Assembly: GCA_902806085.1 (NCBI GenBank)
Contig: CADCVH010000010.1
Span: 1-64,000, forward strand
DNA from: an uncultured Rubrobacteraceae bacterium
Lineage (GTDB): Bacteria; Actinomycetota; Rubrobacteria; Rubrobacterales; Rubrobacteraceae
Direction of reading: 5' to 3'
Length of the DNA: 64,000 nucleotides
Shown: one piece after another, positions 7,455-16,195 of the stretch
How positions within the stretch are numbered: position 1 is the stretch's first letter
Layout of the letters: each line of letters starts with the position of its first letter
The notes under the pieces: generated by a model
What the model was told of the DNA's origin: nothing
The model's database searches: none
Seen by the model: only the letters and a program-made list of their open reading frames with translations
Translations under genes and position numbers: made by a program

Positions 7455-8405
7455 GTGGGCCGGGTTCTGGTAACGGGCGCGGCGGGCTTTATCGGGTCGC
7501 ACCTGGTGGACCGGCTGCTGGCCGATGGCCGGGAGGTCGTCGGCGTCGATGCCTTTACCGGGTACTACTCCCGGCGCACCAAGGAACGCAACCTGGAGTC
7601 GGCTCTTAGGAGCGACGGGTTCCGGCTGGTGGAGGGGGATCTACTGGACCTCGACCTCGACGGCGTTCTCGACGGCGTCGGCCACGTCGCGCACCTGGCC
7701 GCGGAGCCCGGGGTGCGACGGAGCTGGGGCCGGAACTTCCCGCGGTATCTCTCCCGCAACGTGGCCGCAACCGAGCGCCTGCTGGAGGCGGCCGGCAAGG
7801 CCGGGGGGACGAAGGTCGTCTACGCCTCTTCCTCCTCCGTCTACGGGTCGGACCCGGGTCACCCGGTGGACGAGGGGCACGCGCGTTGCCCGGCTTCGCC
7901 GTACGCGCTCTCCAAGCTCGCCGCGGAGGAGCTGGTGGGTTTGTACGGGAGGGAGCGGGGGGTGCCGGGGACCGTGCTCAGGTACTTCACCGTCTACGGC
8001 CCGCGCCAGCGGCCCGAGATGGCGCTCTCGCGCTTCCTGTTCTCCGCGCTGCGCGGAAGGCCCGTGGACGTGTTCGGCGACGGGGGGCAGCGGCGGGACA
8101 TGACCTTCGTCGCCGACGCCGTCGAGGCGACCGTGGCGGCGCTGGAGGCGCCGGCCGGGGTGTACAACGTCGGGGGCGGGACGCGGGCGACGGTGGACGA
8201 GATGATCCAGGCCGTCCGGAAGGTGACAGGGGCCACCTTCGAGGTCCGCTATGGCCCCGAGGCCGAGGGCGACGTCCGGTCCACCTGGGCCGACTCCGGG
8301 CTCGCCGGGCGCGCCCTCGGCTACACGCCCCGCGTCGGCCTCGAAGAAGGCGTGGCCGCGCAGGCGGAGTGGGCCTCCCGCGCGCTCGTCGCCGCCCCGG
8401 CCTGA
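7455..8405 (+). CDS. NAD-dependent sugar-nucleotide epimerase/dehydratase
   Basis: A 316-aa extended short-chain dehydrogenase. Start GTG 7455 follows AAGGGGG and places the Rossmann motif TGAAGFIGSH at residues 7-16, as usual. Other landmarks: the SSSSVYGS segment with the catalytic serine/threonine region, YALSK (Tyr-x3-Lys active site) near residue 154, and FTVYGPRQRPEMALSRF typical of UDP-glucose 4-epimerase and UDP-glucuronate epimerase-like enzymes. Substrate is not determinable. It is followed 8 nt later by a GT39-like membrane glycosyltransferase, so both probably act in making or attaching an envelope sugar. Confidence 0.82.
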   Translation: MGRVLVTGAAGFIGSHLVDRLLADGREVVGVDAFTGYYSRRTKERNLESALRSDGFRLVEGDLLDLDLDGVLDGVGHVAHLAAEPGVRRSWGRNFPRYLSRNVAATERLLEAAGKAGGTKVVYASSSSVYGSDPGHPVDEGHARCPASPYALSKLAAEELVGLYGRERGVPGTVLRYFTVYGPRQRPEMALSRFLFSALRGRPVDVFGDGGQRRDMTFVADAVEATVAALEAPAGVYNVGGGTRATVDEMIQAVRKVTGATFEVRYGPEAEGDVRSTWADSGLAGRALGYTPRVGLEEGVAAQAEWASRALVAAPA

Positions 8406-8413
8406 GAAGCGCC

Positions 8414-10435
8414 GTGCTGCAAGGGCTCCTGATCCTGGCGGCCCTCTACCTGCCGGGCCACTTCCTCGGCCCCCGGCTCGCCCGCAAGGACGACGGCCTC
8501 GCCGAGCTCTCCCTGCTCCGCCTCTTCGCCTCCCTAGCCCTCGCCGCGCCCCTGCTGACCCTCCTCGCCCTGGCCGGATGGTTCACCGCCCCCGTCATAG
8601 TCGGCAGCCTCGCGGTCCTGGCCGTTGGGGCTTTCGTCTTCCGGCGCGGGGGCGGCTTGGGCGGCCGGGGCACCTACTGGGACCTCGGGGCGCTCGTGGT
8701 CGTTGCGGGAAGCTTCGGGCTCTACTGCCGGCCGGCGGAGTACGTCCTCAACAGCCGCGACCCGGGGGTGTACTTCCTTTTCGCGGACAAGCTGGCCAGA
8801 ACCGGGGCTTTGTTGCACCGGGACCCGCTCGTCGGGGCCGTGGCCTCGTTCCATCCTTTTCTAGAAGGGAAGAAGTACCCGGGGTTCTACGTGTACGGGC
8901 AGGACCTGATCGTGCCGCAATTCTTCCCCGGCCCGTTCGCTTTTCTGGGCCTTGGGGATCTGATCTGGGGCACCTGGGGCACCCTCCTGGTCGTGCCCGT
9001 CATGGGCGCCCTCTCCGTCGGCGCCGCCTACGCGCTCGGAAGCGAGCTCTTCGGCCGGTGGGCGGGGCTCTTGGGTGCTGCGCTTCTCGCGGCGGGGTAC
9101 GCCCAGGTCTGGTGGGCCCGACACCCGTCGAGCGAGGTGATGACCGCGCTTCTGGTCCTCGCCGGGCTGTGGTTCGCGGTGCGCTTCGTGCGCGGCGCCG
9201 GGCCGTTGACGGGCGTCTTCGCAGGCCTCCTGCTCGGGGGCGTCATGCTCATCCGGGTTGACGCCTTTCTAGCCGCGGCCGCGATCCCCGTTCTCTTCGG
9301 CCTCGACCTTCTCGCCCGCCGCCCCCTCGGGCGGTGGCTCTACCCGGGCGTGCCGCTCGTCACCTTCGCCGGCCTCACGCTCCTGTACCTCAACACCCTC
9401 GGGTCGCGCTACCTGTACGTGATCTACACCGAGCACGGCCTGAGGGAGGCCATAGCCCTGGCCCCGTACGCAGCGCCGTTCCTACTGGCCCTGGTCGCCG
9501 CCGTGCTGTACGTGAGGCGCCGGTGGGGCACGGCCATCGGATCGTACCTCGAGGCGTGGGGCGCGCGGATCTCCCTCGTCGGGGCAGTCGGCGCGGCCCT
9601 CGTGGCCCTCTGGGCCTACTTCGTGCTGCCGGTCCCTTGGGAGACGCTGCCGGACGGGTCCAGGGACTTCGACGCCTACCGGGCCCAGATCCTCGTCCGC
9701 CTGGTCTGGTTCGTGACGCCGCCCGTCGCCGCCCTCGGGCTCGTCGGTTTCGTCCTGGCGGCCCGCCGGATGGACGCCGGGCGGGCGCTGCTCTTCGGGG
9801 CGTTTCTCGCCTTCGGGGCGCTGTACGCGGCGATCCCGAACGTGGCGCCGGACCTGCCCTGGGCGACCCGGCGTTTCGTGCCCGCCGCGTTCCCGATCCT
9901 GGCCCTCCTCGCCGCCCACGCCACCGTCGAGATCGGGGGCACTATCTCCCGCCTCTCGAACGGGCGAACCGGCGCCGTCGCCTCCGGGGCCCTGGCGGCC
10001 CTGGCCCTATCCTGGACGGCCTACACCACGCTCCCCATCCTGGCCTTCCAGGAGCTCGACGGGGCCGTGGCCGCCTTCGACCGGATCGAGAAGAAGATAC
10101 CAACCGCCGAAACCGTCTACATGGAGATGCCCGAGGGCTACGACGTCACCGCCTCGACCTTCGAGTACCTCTACGGCCGTCCCGTCCTTCCCTACGACCG
10201 GGACCGCTTCGTGCGGGAGGTGGACGAGCTTCAGGAGGCCGGCCTGCTCGACGACGCCGTCTACGTCACCACCGACGGCGGCCCGGCGCCCCTGCTCGCG
10301 GACTGGAATTTCCGGGAGGTGGCGAAGGCCGGTTTGGACCTTCCGAGGCTCGCCGCCGTGGAGAAAGAGCTGCCCACGGTAAAGGAGGCGCTCCGCCTGG
10401 ACTACCGCGTCTTCCGCGTGGAGGAGGAACGGTGA
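8414..10435 (+). CDS. Polytopic GT39/ArnT-like glycosyltransferase
   Basis: A 673-aa protein with roughly 12 membrane helices and a C-terminal soluble part of about 130 residues. Start GTG 8414 is the first plausible codon after the epimerase stop. The first extracytoplasmic loop contains NSRDPGVYFLFADKL, where the acidic residue resembles the catalytic Asp of lipid-linked-sugar transferases (PMT, ArnT, arabinosyltransferase type). These enzymes use polyprenyl-phosphate sugars outside the membrane. No closer family is evident and the acceptor is unknown. It ends 37 nt from the convergent efeB gene. Confidence 0.65.
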   Translation: MLQGLLILAALYLPGHFLGPRLARKDDGLAELSLLRLFASLALAAPLLTLLALAGWFTAPVIVGSLAVLAVGAFVFRRGGGLGGRGTYWDLGALVVVAGSFGLYCRPAEYVLNSRDPGVYFLFADKLARTGALLHRDPLVGAVASFHPFLEGKKYPGFYVYGQDLIVPQFFPGPFAFLGLGDLIWGTWGTLLVVPVMGALSVGAAYALGSELFGRWAGLLGAALLAAGYAQVWWARHPSSEVMTALLVLAGLWFAVRFVRGAGPLTGVFAGLLLGGVMLIRVDAFLAAAAIPVLFGLDLLARRPLGRWLYPGVPLVTFAGLTLLYLNTLGSRYLYVIYTEHGLREAIALAPYAAPFLLALVAAVLYVRRRWGTAIGSYLEAWGARISLVGAVGAALVALWAYFVLPVPWETLPDGSRDFDAYRAQILVRLVWFVTPPVAALGLVGFVLAARRMDAGRALLFGAFLAFGALYAAIPNVAPDLPWATRRFVPAAFPILALLAAHATVEIGGTISRLSNGRTGAVASGALAALALSWTAYTTLPILAFQELDGAVAAFDRIEKKIPTAETVYMEMPEGYDVTASTFEYLYGRPVLPYDRDRFVREVDELQEAGLLDDAVYVTTDGGPAPLLADWNFREVAKAGLDLPRLAAVEKELPTVKEALRLDYRVFRVEEER

Positions 10436-10472
10436 GGTTCCAGGCACCGGCGATCGGGTTTGGTTCGCGTTA

Positions 10473-11753
10473 TCAGGCCCGGCCGAAAAGTCCCTCGCCG
10501 ACGTAGCCGCCCTCTGCCGCGCCGGGCGGGCAGGCGAAGAGGGCGCTCGCGGTGTGGCGGATGTACTCGTTGAGCCGGTCGTTGGCGGCGAGGCGCTGCT
10601 GGAGAGGGACGAACTGCTTGCGCGGGTCGCGCTGGAAGCAGATAAAGAAGAGGCCCGCGTCCAATTGGCCGCGCTCGGCGTCGAAGCCGTCGGTGAAGGA
10701 GTAGCCGCGGCGCAGTATCTTCTCCTCGTCGCTCTGCCGCGCGAGGCGGACGTGGGCGTCCTCGGCTATCAGGGGCTCCCCGTTTTCGTCCTTTGCCTCC
10801 AGGTCCATGGGGTCGAACTCGTCCCTCTTGCCGATGGGGGCGCCGCTGTACTTGTGACGGCCGATGCTGGCCTCCTGCTCGCCCAAAGAGACGCGGTCCC
10901 AGACCTCGATGAGCATCCGGATCCTGCGCGCCACGAGGTACGTTCCTCCCGCCATCCACGCCGGCCCCTCGCCCTCGGGCACCCAGACGTGCCGGTCCAT
11001 CAGGTCCTCGTCCTCGGCCTTTATGTTGCTGGTGCCGTCCTTGACGCCCATCAGGTTTCGCGGTGTGGCCTGCGTCTTGCTGGTGCTCGCGGTGCGCCCG
11101 AACCCGAGTTGGCTCCAGCGCACCACGGCGGCCCCGCGCGAGATCCTGACGAGGTTCCGCACGGCGTGGAACGCCACCTGCGGGTCGTCGGCGCACGCCT
11201 GCACGCACAAATCCCCGCCCGACCGGCCCTCGTCGAGCACGTCGCCCGTCAACGGTGGCAGGGGTGCTAACGCCCCCGGCATCGCCCCCGCGAGCCCGAA
11301 ACGGTCCTCGCCGTCCTTCTCGAAGAGCGTCGGCCCGAAGCCGAACGTGAGCGTGAGCCTGGCGGGGGAGAGGCCGAACGCCTCCCCGGTGTCCTCCGGG
11401 GGCATGAACTCGCTCTTGTTCTCCTCGCCCGCCGGTCGACCCGCCGTCATGCGCGCCGCGGCCTCCGTCCAGGCCCGCAAGACCTCCCGCACCTCCGAGG
11501 GGTCTTGCGTTACGAGATCCAGGGCGGCGAAATGCAGGTGCTCTTGCTGCGCCGTCGCTATGCCAGCCTGGTGGTCGCCGCGGAACGCGACCGTCTGCAA
11601 ACCGGGCAGCGCGGTTGGCCCGTCACCGGCGTCGCGGGCCTCCGCGGCCCCCCGGAGCGCGGCGTGGCCGCCCGCGCCGAGGGCCAGCCCCGCCCCGGCG
11701 GCACCCGTGACCCGGAAAAGGTCCCTGCGGCTGATCTTCTTGCTACCGCTCAA
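10473..11753 (-). CDS. efeB: TAT-exported Dyp-type haem peroxidase EfeB
   Basis: A 426-aa protein with a twin-arginine signal (SRRDLFRVTG, residues 8-17) and hydrophobic AGAGLALGAGG, so exported folded. The Dyp hallmark GVKDG (GxxDG, distal Asp) lies near residue 245, followed by YLVARRIRMLIEVWDR with the conserved arginine. In EfeUOB systems EfeB acts with EfeO in ferrous iron acquisition or haem use. It starts 13 nt after the efeO stop, so it is second gene of the operon. No EfeU permease is visible here, which is unusual for the pathway. Confidence 0.88.
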   Translation of the reverse strand: MSGSKKISRRDLFRVTGAAGAGLALGAGGHAALRGAAEARDAGDGPTALPGLQTVAFRGDHQAGIATAQQEHLHFAALDLVTQDPSEVREVLRAWTEAAARMTAGRPAGEENKSEFMPPEDTGEAFGLSPARLTLTFGFGPTLFEKDGEDRFGLAGAMPGALAPLPPLTGDVLDEGRSGGDLCVQACADDPQVAFHAVRNLVRISRGAAVVRWSQLGFGRTASTSKTQATPRNLMGVKDGTSNIKAEDEDLMDRHVWVPEGEGPAWMAGGTYLVARRIRMLIEVWDRVSLGEQEASIGRHKYSGAPIGKRDEFDPMDLEAKDENGEPLIAEDAHVRLARQSDEEKILRRGYSFTDGFDAERGQLDAGLFFICFQRDPRKQFVPLQQRLAANDRLNEYIRHTASALFACPPGAAEGGYVGEGLFGRA

Positions 11754-11766
11754 GACGCCGGCCTCC

Positions 11767-12765
11767 TCAACCTTCCAGCACCTGCCCGACCCGCGAGAGC
11801 GGTTCGGCCAGGGCGTCCACCTTCTGGCTCAGGGCGCGGCGGTCGGCCTCGTCTAGCTTCTCATAAGAGACCCAACCGTCGCCCCGCTGGTACTGCTCGA
11901 GCTCCTCGTAGACCCCGTCGAAGCCCTCCGTGACCTCGTTCGCCAGGGTGATGTCCTCCCCGGCGACCTCCGGCTTGAGCTCCTCGAAGGCGACCTCGGA
12001 GCCCTCGATGTTCGCTTTTATGTCGTATAGGTCGGTGTGCGAGTAGCGGTCCTCCTCGCCCGTGATCTTGCCCGCCGACACCTCGTTGAGCAACTCCACC
12101 GAGCCCGTGACGAGGTCCGCGGGCTCGAGCTCGACGGTCTCGACCTCCTCGCGCAGGTTGGTCACGTCCTGCATGAGCTGCCGCGCGTACTCCTCCTGCC
12201 CCTCGGTGGTGCCGCGCACCCAGAGGGCCTTCTCTATCCTGTGAAACCCGCGCCACTCATCAGCGGGCACGTCGCCCTCCCTGGCGTCGATGTTCGGGTC
12301 GTAGTCCCCGAGCGAGGCCGCTATCGGCTCGATCCGCTCCCACGGCTCCCGCGTCGGCCCAAAGAGCCTCTTCGCCTCCTCCACGTCGCCGGCCAGCACC
12401 GCATCCGTGAACGCCCCCGTCCGCCTCTCCAGAAGCGCCGTTTGCTCCACCACGTACTCCTCGTACTCGTCCGCCGCCGCGCCCAACTCCGGGCCACCCC
12501 CGACGTCCACGGCCGTCGTCCCCTCCGAAGTCGTCTCCCCGGAGGTCGTCTCCCCGGAGGTCGTCTCCCCGGAGGTCGTCTCCTCGGAGGCGGCCTCCCC
12601 GGCCGTCTCCTTCTTGGCCCCCTGGCCGTCCCCGCCGGAACCGCCGTTCTCGGGGGGGGCCTGCCCGCAACCCGCCACCGCCACTACGGCCAACGCCGCG
12701 AACGACGAGGCGCCCAACCACCGGCGCCAGGACATGATGAAGTTGCCAACGATCTTTGCCGGCAT
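11767..12765 (-). CDS. efeO: EfeO-type imelysin (M75) lipoprotein
   Basis: A 332-aa exported protein. ATG 12765 is preferred because AGGAGG lies 6 nt upstream; an ATG at 12801 would sit inside the iron box. The signal ends in a lipobox (VVAVAGC, Cys at about residue 34) followed by a low-complexity linker with four ET-rich repeats (ETTSG). The M75/EfeO signature HRIEKALW (HxxE) is present near residue 175, and the four-helix-bundle domain fills the rest. EfeO binds iron outside the membrane and works with EfeB. The cupredoxin domain of longer EfeO proteins is absent, as in short Gram-positive forms. Confidence 0.85.
   Translation of the reverse strand: MPAKIVGNFIMSWRRWLGASSFAALAVVAVAGCGQAPPENGGSGGDGQGAKKETAGEAASEETTSGETTSGETTSGETTSEGTTAVDVGGGPELGAAADEYEEYVVEQTALLERRTGAFTDAVLAGDVEEAKRLFGPTREPWERIEPIAASLGDYDPNIDAREGDVPADEWRGFHRIEKALWVRGTTEGQEEYARQLMQDVTNLREEVETVELEPADLVTGSVELLNEVSAGKITGEEDRYSHTDLYDIKANIEGSEVAFEELKPEVAGEDITLANEVTEGFDGVYEELEQYQRGDGWVSYEKLDEADRRALSQKVDALAEPLSRVGQVLEG
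12526..12600 (-). repeat. 15-bp tandem repeat in the EfeO linker
   Basis: Five consecutive 15-nt units related to GGAGGTCGTCTCCCC; three central copies differ by at most one base and the outer two are diverged. On the minus strand they encode the repeated ETTSG linker between the lipid anchor and the folded domain. The period is a multiple of three, so copy-number change would alter linker length without breaking the frame. Confidence 0.8.
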
Positions 12766-12782
12766 GACCCGCCTCCTGATAT

Positions 12783-12803
12783 TAATGACAATCATTTGCA
12801 ATA
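12783..12803 (-). promoter_or_regulatory. Fur-like iron box upstream of efeO
   Basis: Core TGACAATCATTTGCA, identical to the fbpA box except for one central base, beginning 18 nt upstream of the efeO ATG and directly next to its ribosome site. The flanking minus-strand TTGACC, 13 nt, TACATTACC arrangement is also shared with the fbpA promoter. This strongly suggests one regulator for both iron operons. Confidence 0.68.
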
Positions 12804-12924
12804 GTTTCGGGACAAAGGTAATGTACGGCGAGGTTGTTGGTCAAGAGTCGGGCGGGGATATTGTGAGGCAGATCAAATACGGGGAGGGCCCGGCACGATC
12901 GCCGCGGCGGGGTGGCGGCCTTCG

Positions 12925-14376
12925 GTGGACTGCGTGAAGGCGGCGTCGGGGTTCGAGATCCTGGCCGCCCGCTTGTGGAACGTGCTCAACGAGGGCAAGT
13001 CGTTCCATCCGGTCTTCGTCCTCGGGGTCTTCTTGCTGCTCCACGTGGGGGAGGTTTTCGGGGCGGGCTTCTGGGGCCGGGCGTTGCCGGCGCTCTTGAT
13101 CTTGGTCCCGCTCGTGGTCGTCTTTGTGCGTTACGATTTTCCCCTCAAGCTGCGTTGGGCGCTGTGGGTGTTTCTGGCGGCGTTCGTGCTCGTCTTCCGG
13201 TTCGTGGACGTGGGGGCGCTGGCGCTCGCGCTCGGGCTCTACGTGTTCTTTACAGTCTTTTTCTGGGGCACCTTCTACTACCACCTGCGCACGGGGGCGC
13301 CGAGGACCAACTTCGTCCGGTTCTGGAGGCTCGTGCTGGAGAACCCCGACTCGACGAGCGGGAACTTTCTGGAGCAGGTGCCGAAGGCGCTGCTCGTTCT
13401 GTTCGCGCTGGAGTACCTGGTCTCGGCGCCGCTCTCGGCTGGACGGGCCGGGGCGATTTTGGCTTTCACGGTTGCGGTTGGGGTCGGCGGGTGGTGGGTG
13501 CACCGGCGGTTCTTCGACTGGAAGCCGGTGTATCCGGCCGAGCCTACGAAGGTGGTCAACCGCGGCGGGGCGTTGGCGAAGCGCGTGATCGTGGTGGTCA
13601 TAGACGGGTGCCGGCTGGACAGGTTCAACGAGGCCGAGAAGCCGTACCTGGAGAGGATGATGGCGGACGGGACGGTCTACGAGTCGGTGGAGACCGTCTA
13701 CCCCGCGAGGACGGTGGTGTGCTTCTCGTCCATGCTCACGGGGGCGGCGCCTGAGAAGCACGGGATAACTTCGAACCTGGTCCTGAAGCTCGGCCTGAAG
13801 GTCGAGAGCGTCTTCGACGTGCTGCGCCGGTCGGGCAAGAAGGGGCGTCTCGTAGGTATCGCGCACCTAATAGACGCCTTTGGGGATGACGTGGCGAGCG
13901 TGACAAGCGTGGCCCACAACGACAAGATCGACGGCAACCTCATCGCCGCCGGGCGGCGCGAGCTCGAGGAGCACGATCCCGAGCTCCTGGTCCTGCAGCT
14001 ATTGGCCGTGGACCAGAACGGGCACGTGCGCGGCACCCGGTACCCGGAGTACGTGGAGCGCATCGAGATCACGGACAACCTCATAGAGGGCTTCATGTCC
14101 TGGTGCGAGGAGAAGGGTTTCCTCGAAGATACCGCCGTCGTGCTGATGGCCGACCACGGCCAGGGCATCGGCATCGGCGCCCACGGCCACCTCTCCGAGG
14201 GGGAACGCTTCGTCCCGTTTGCCATGTGGGGCAGCGGCGTAAAGCCCGGGCAGACGGTAACGGCGCCCGCCTCCGTCATGGACCTCGGGCCGACCATCTG
14301 CTACCTCCTCGGCGTCGAGCCGCCGGCGGGCTCCACGGGCCGGGTACTGGAGGACGCGCTGGAGGGTGCCGGGTGA
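12925..14376 (+). CDS. Membrane-anchored type I phosphodiesterase / nucleotide pyrophosphatase
   Basis: A 483-aa protein. Residues about 25-200 hold four to five helices; from about 215 comes an alkaline-phosphatase-superfamily domain. Visible motifs are VVVIDGCRLDRF (metal Asp), PARTVVCFSSMLTG with the probable nucleophile Thr, LAVDQNGHVRG and MADHGQGIGIGAHG with metal Asp/His. Such domains cleave phosphodiesters or phosphonates, for example in nucleotide or lipid-linked substrates. The GTG start at 12925 lacks a clear ribosome site; GTG 12934 is an alternative. The stop overlaps the next glycosyltransferase start (GTGA), implying a shared task in envelope polymer or lipid processing. Confidence 0.75.
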   Translation: MDCVKAASGFEILAARLWNVLNEGKSFHPVFVLGVFLLLHVGEVFGAGFWGRALPALLILVPLVVVFVRYDFPLKLRWALWVFLAAFVLVFRFVDVGALALALGLYVFFTVFFWGTFYYHLRTGAPRTNFVRFWRLVLENPDSTSGNFLEQVPKALLVLFALEYLVSAPLSAGRAGAILAFTVAVGVGGWWVHRRFFDWKPVYPAEPTKVVNRGGALAKRVIVVVIDGCRLDRFNEAEKPYLERMMADGTVYESVETVYPARTVVCFSSMLTGAAPEKHGITSNLVLKLGLKVESVFDVLRRSGKKGRLVGIAHLIDAFGDDVASVTSVAHNDKIDGNLIAAGRRELEEHDPELLVLQLLAVDQNGHVRGTRYPEYVERIEITDNLIEGFMSWCEEKGFLEDTAVVLMADHGQGIGIGAHGHLSEGERFVPFAMWGSGVKPGQTVTAPASVMDLGPTICYLLGVEPPAGSTGRVLEDALEGAG

Positions 14377-15056
14377 GGACGGTCGCCGTCGTGATCCCGG
14401 CCAAGGACGAGGAGGCCACCATCGGGGAGCTCCTGGACGGCATCGCGCGCGTTTCGGTGCCGGGTCACGACCTCCGACCCATAGTCGTGGACGACGGCTC
14501 GGTGGACCGCACGGCCGAGATAGCCCGCCTGCGGGGCGCCTTGCTGGTAACCCACCCCGAGAACAGGGGCCTCGGCGCCGCGGTGCGGACGGGCCTGCGG
14601 GTCGCGGTGGAGGCGGGCGCCCGCGCCGTCGCCTACCTCGACGCGGACCTGGAGTACTCGCCCGAGGACATCCCGCGCCTGCTCGAGCCCATCTTCGCCG
14701 GCCGGGCGGACTACGTGCTCGGCAGCCGTTTCCTCGGCGGGGTGAGGGGGATGCGCCTGTACCGGCGGGTCGGCAACCACGCCTTCACCGCGCTGCTCTC
14801 GGCGCTCACGGGACGGAAGATTACCGACGGGCAGACGGGGATGCGCGCCTTCTCCCGGGAGGCGGCCGAGAGCGCCGAGATCGTGCACGACTACAACTAC
14901 GCCCAGGTGCTGACGCTCGACCTCCTGCGCAAAAATTTCAGGCTGGAAGAAGTGCCGATCCGGTACAAGGTCCGCCAGCACGGCGAGTCTTTTATCCGGT
15001 GGAGCTACCCCGCGAAGGTCCTGCCCGCCATCTGGCGCGAGCTGCGCAGCCCCTGA
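14373..15056 (+). CDS. Family 2 glycosyltransferase (dolichyl-phosphate sugar synthase-like)
   Basis: A 227-aa cytosolic or membrane-associated GT-A enzyme. Start GTG 14373 overlaps the upstream stop by 4 nt. Motifs: VVIPAKDEEATIGELL at the N-terminus, VVDDGSVDRT for nucleotide-sugar binding, YLDADLEYSPEDIP with the metal-binding DxD, LGSRFLGG, and DGQTGMRAFSREAA. This pattern is typical of enzymes that move a sugar from a nucleotide sugar to polyprenyl phosphate. It could supply the lipid-linked donor for the GT39-like protein at 8.4-10.4 kb, though that is inference. Confidence 0.83.
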   Translation: MRTVAVVIPAKDEEATIGELLDGIARVSVPGHDLRPIVVDDGSVDRTAEIARLRGALLVTHPENRGLGAAVRTGLRVAVEAGARAVAYLDADLEYSPEDIPRLLEPIFAGRADYVLGSRFLGGVRGMRLYRRVGNHAFTALLSALTGRKITDGQTGMRAFSREAAESAEIVHDYNYAQVLTLDLLRKNFRLEEVPIRYKVRQHGESFIRWSYPAKVLPAIWRELRSP

Positions 15057-15069
15057 GAACGAGCACGCG

Positions 15070-15092
15070 AGGGCGCTTCGCGAGCGCGCCCT
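15070..15092. terminator. Hairpin between convergent genes
   Basis: AGGGCGC (15070-15076) pairs with GCGCCCT (15086-15092) across a 9-nt loop in the 47-nt gap between the convergent glycosyltransferase and dehydrogenase genes. It may end transcription from both sides. There is no T-run on either side. Confidence 0.4.
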
Positions 15093-15103
15093 GGGCGTCG
15101 CGG

Positions 15104-16147
15104 TTACTCCTTCAGGTTCTCGACGACGGCGTCCGTCATCCCTTCGGTGTTCGCCTCGCCGCCGAGGTCGCGGGTCCTGGTGCCGGAGGCCAGGGTGTCT
15201 TCGAGGGCGGCGAGGATCTTCTTTCCCGTCTCCGGGTGGCCGGCGTGCTCCAGCATGAGGGCGGCGGCCCAGATGGCGCCCGCGGGGTTGGCGACGCCCA
15301 GACCTGCGATGTCCGGGGCGGAGCCGTGGATGGGCTCGAAGAGGGAGGGGAACGTCCCTTCCGGGTTGAGGTTCGCCGACGGGGCGATGCCGATGGCGCC
15401 CGAGACGGCGGCCGTGATCTCCGAGAGAAGGTCCCCGAAGAGGTTGGAGCCCACGATGACGTCGAACCGCGCCGGGTCGAGCACGAGCCGGGCGGCGAGG
15501 GCGTCCGCGTGCATCAGGGAGGCCTCCACGTTCGGGTACTCTTGCGCTATCTCGTTGAAGATCTCGTCGAAAAACGGCATCGTGATGCTGATGCCGTTTG
15601 ACTTCGTGGCGCCCACGAGAAGGCCGCGCCTCCCCTTCGCCTCCTCGAAGCCGTAGCGGATTATTCGCTCGACGCCGCGACGGGTAAAGATGCTCTCCTG
15701 GACCGCGATCTCGTGCGGCGTATCTTTGTAGATGCGTCCCCCCGAGTCCGAGTACTCGCCTTCGGTGTTCTCCCGCACCACGGTGATGTCGAGGTCTTGC
15801 GGGTGGGAGAGCGGGCTCTCTACGCCGCGCAGCAGGCGGGCGGGGCGCAGGTTCACGTACTGGTCGAAGCGGCGCCTGATGGGGAGGAGGAGGCCCCACA
15901 GGGAGACGTGGTCGGGCACGGTCGGCCAGCCGACGGCGCCGAGGTAGATCTCGTCGAACCCCCGCAGCGTCTCTATCCCGTCCTCGGGCATCATGCGCCC
16001 GTGCTCCAGGTAGTACTCGCAACCCCACTCGAACTCGGTGAAACGCAGGTCCAGCGACGAATCCGCCGCCGCCTCCATGACCCGCATCCCGGCCCGAACC
16101 ACCTCGGGGCCTATCCCGTCCCCGCCTATGACCGCCACGTTTACCAT
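15104..16147 (-). CDS. Tartrate/D-malate dehydrogenase (isocitrate/isopropylmalate dehydrogenase family)
   Basis: A 347-aa cytosolic NAD-dependent, metal-dependent beta-decarboxylating dehydrogenase. N-terminal VIGGDGIGPEVV is the family signature. The segment CEYYLEHGRMMPEDG followed by AVGWPTVPDHVSLWGLLLPI and FDQYVNLRP separates tartrate dehydrogenase/D-malate dehydrogenase (TtuC/DmlA) from LeuB. ENTEGEYSDSGGR and GDLLSEITAAVSGAIGIAPSAN are substrate/metal and NAD regions. Start ATG 16147. The gene stands alone, divergent from the DUF427 gene; whether tartrate, D-malate or another 2-hydroxyacid is used cannot be read here. Confidence 0.85.
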   Translation of the reverse strand: MVNVAVIGGDGIGPEVVRAGMRVMEAAADSSLDLRFTEFEWGCEYYLEHGRMMPEDGIETLRGFDEIYLGAVGWPTVPDHVSLWGLLLPIRRRFDQYVNLRPARLLRGVESPLSHPQDLDITVVRENTEGEYSDSGGRIYKDTPHEIAVQESIFTRRGVERIIRYGFEEAKGRRGLLVGATKSNGISITMPFFDEIFNEIAQEYPNVEASLMHADALAARLVLDPARFDVIVGSNLFGDLLSEITAAVSGAIGIAPSANLNPEGTFPSLFEPIHGSAPDIAGLGVANPAGAIWAAALMLEHAGHPETGKKILAALEDTLASGTRTRDLGGEANTEGMTDAVVENLKE

Positions 16148-16195
16148 CCGCCCATGCTAGCAACCGGCCGCGCTCCGGTCCAACCGGGGCACGAT

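Noticed and set aside
7886-8413. N-terminal extension of the GT39-like frame
   Set aside because: It lies inside the epimerase gene in another frame; membrane helices begin only after GTG 8414.
12526-12600. CRISPR-like or regulatory repeat
   Set aside because: The 15-bp units are contiguous, in frame, and encode the EfeO linker; no spacers are present.
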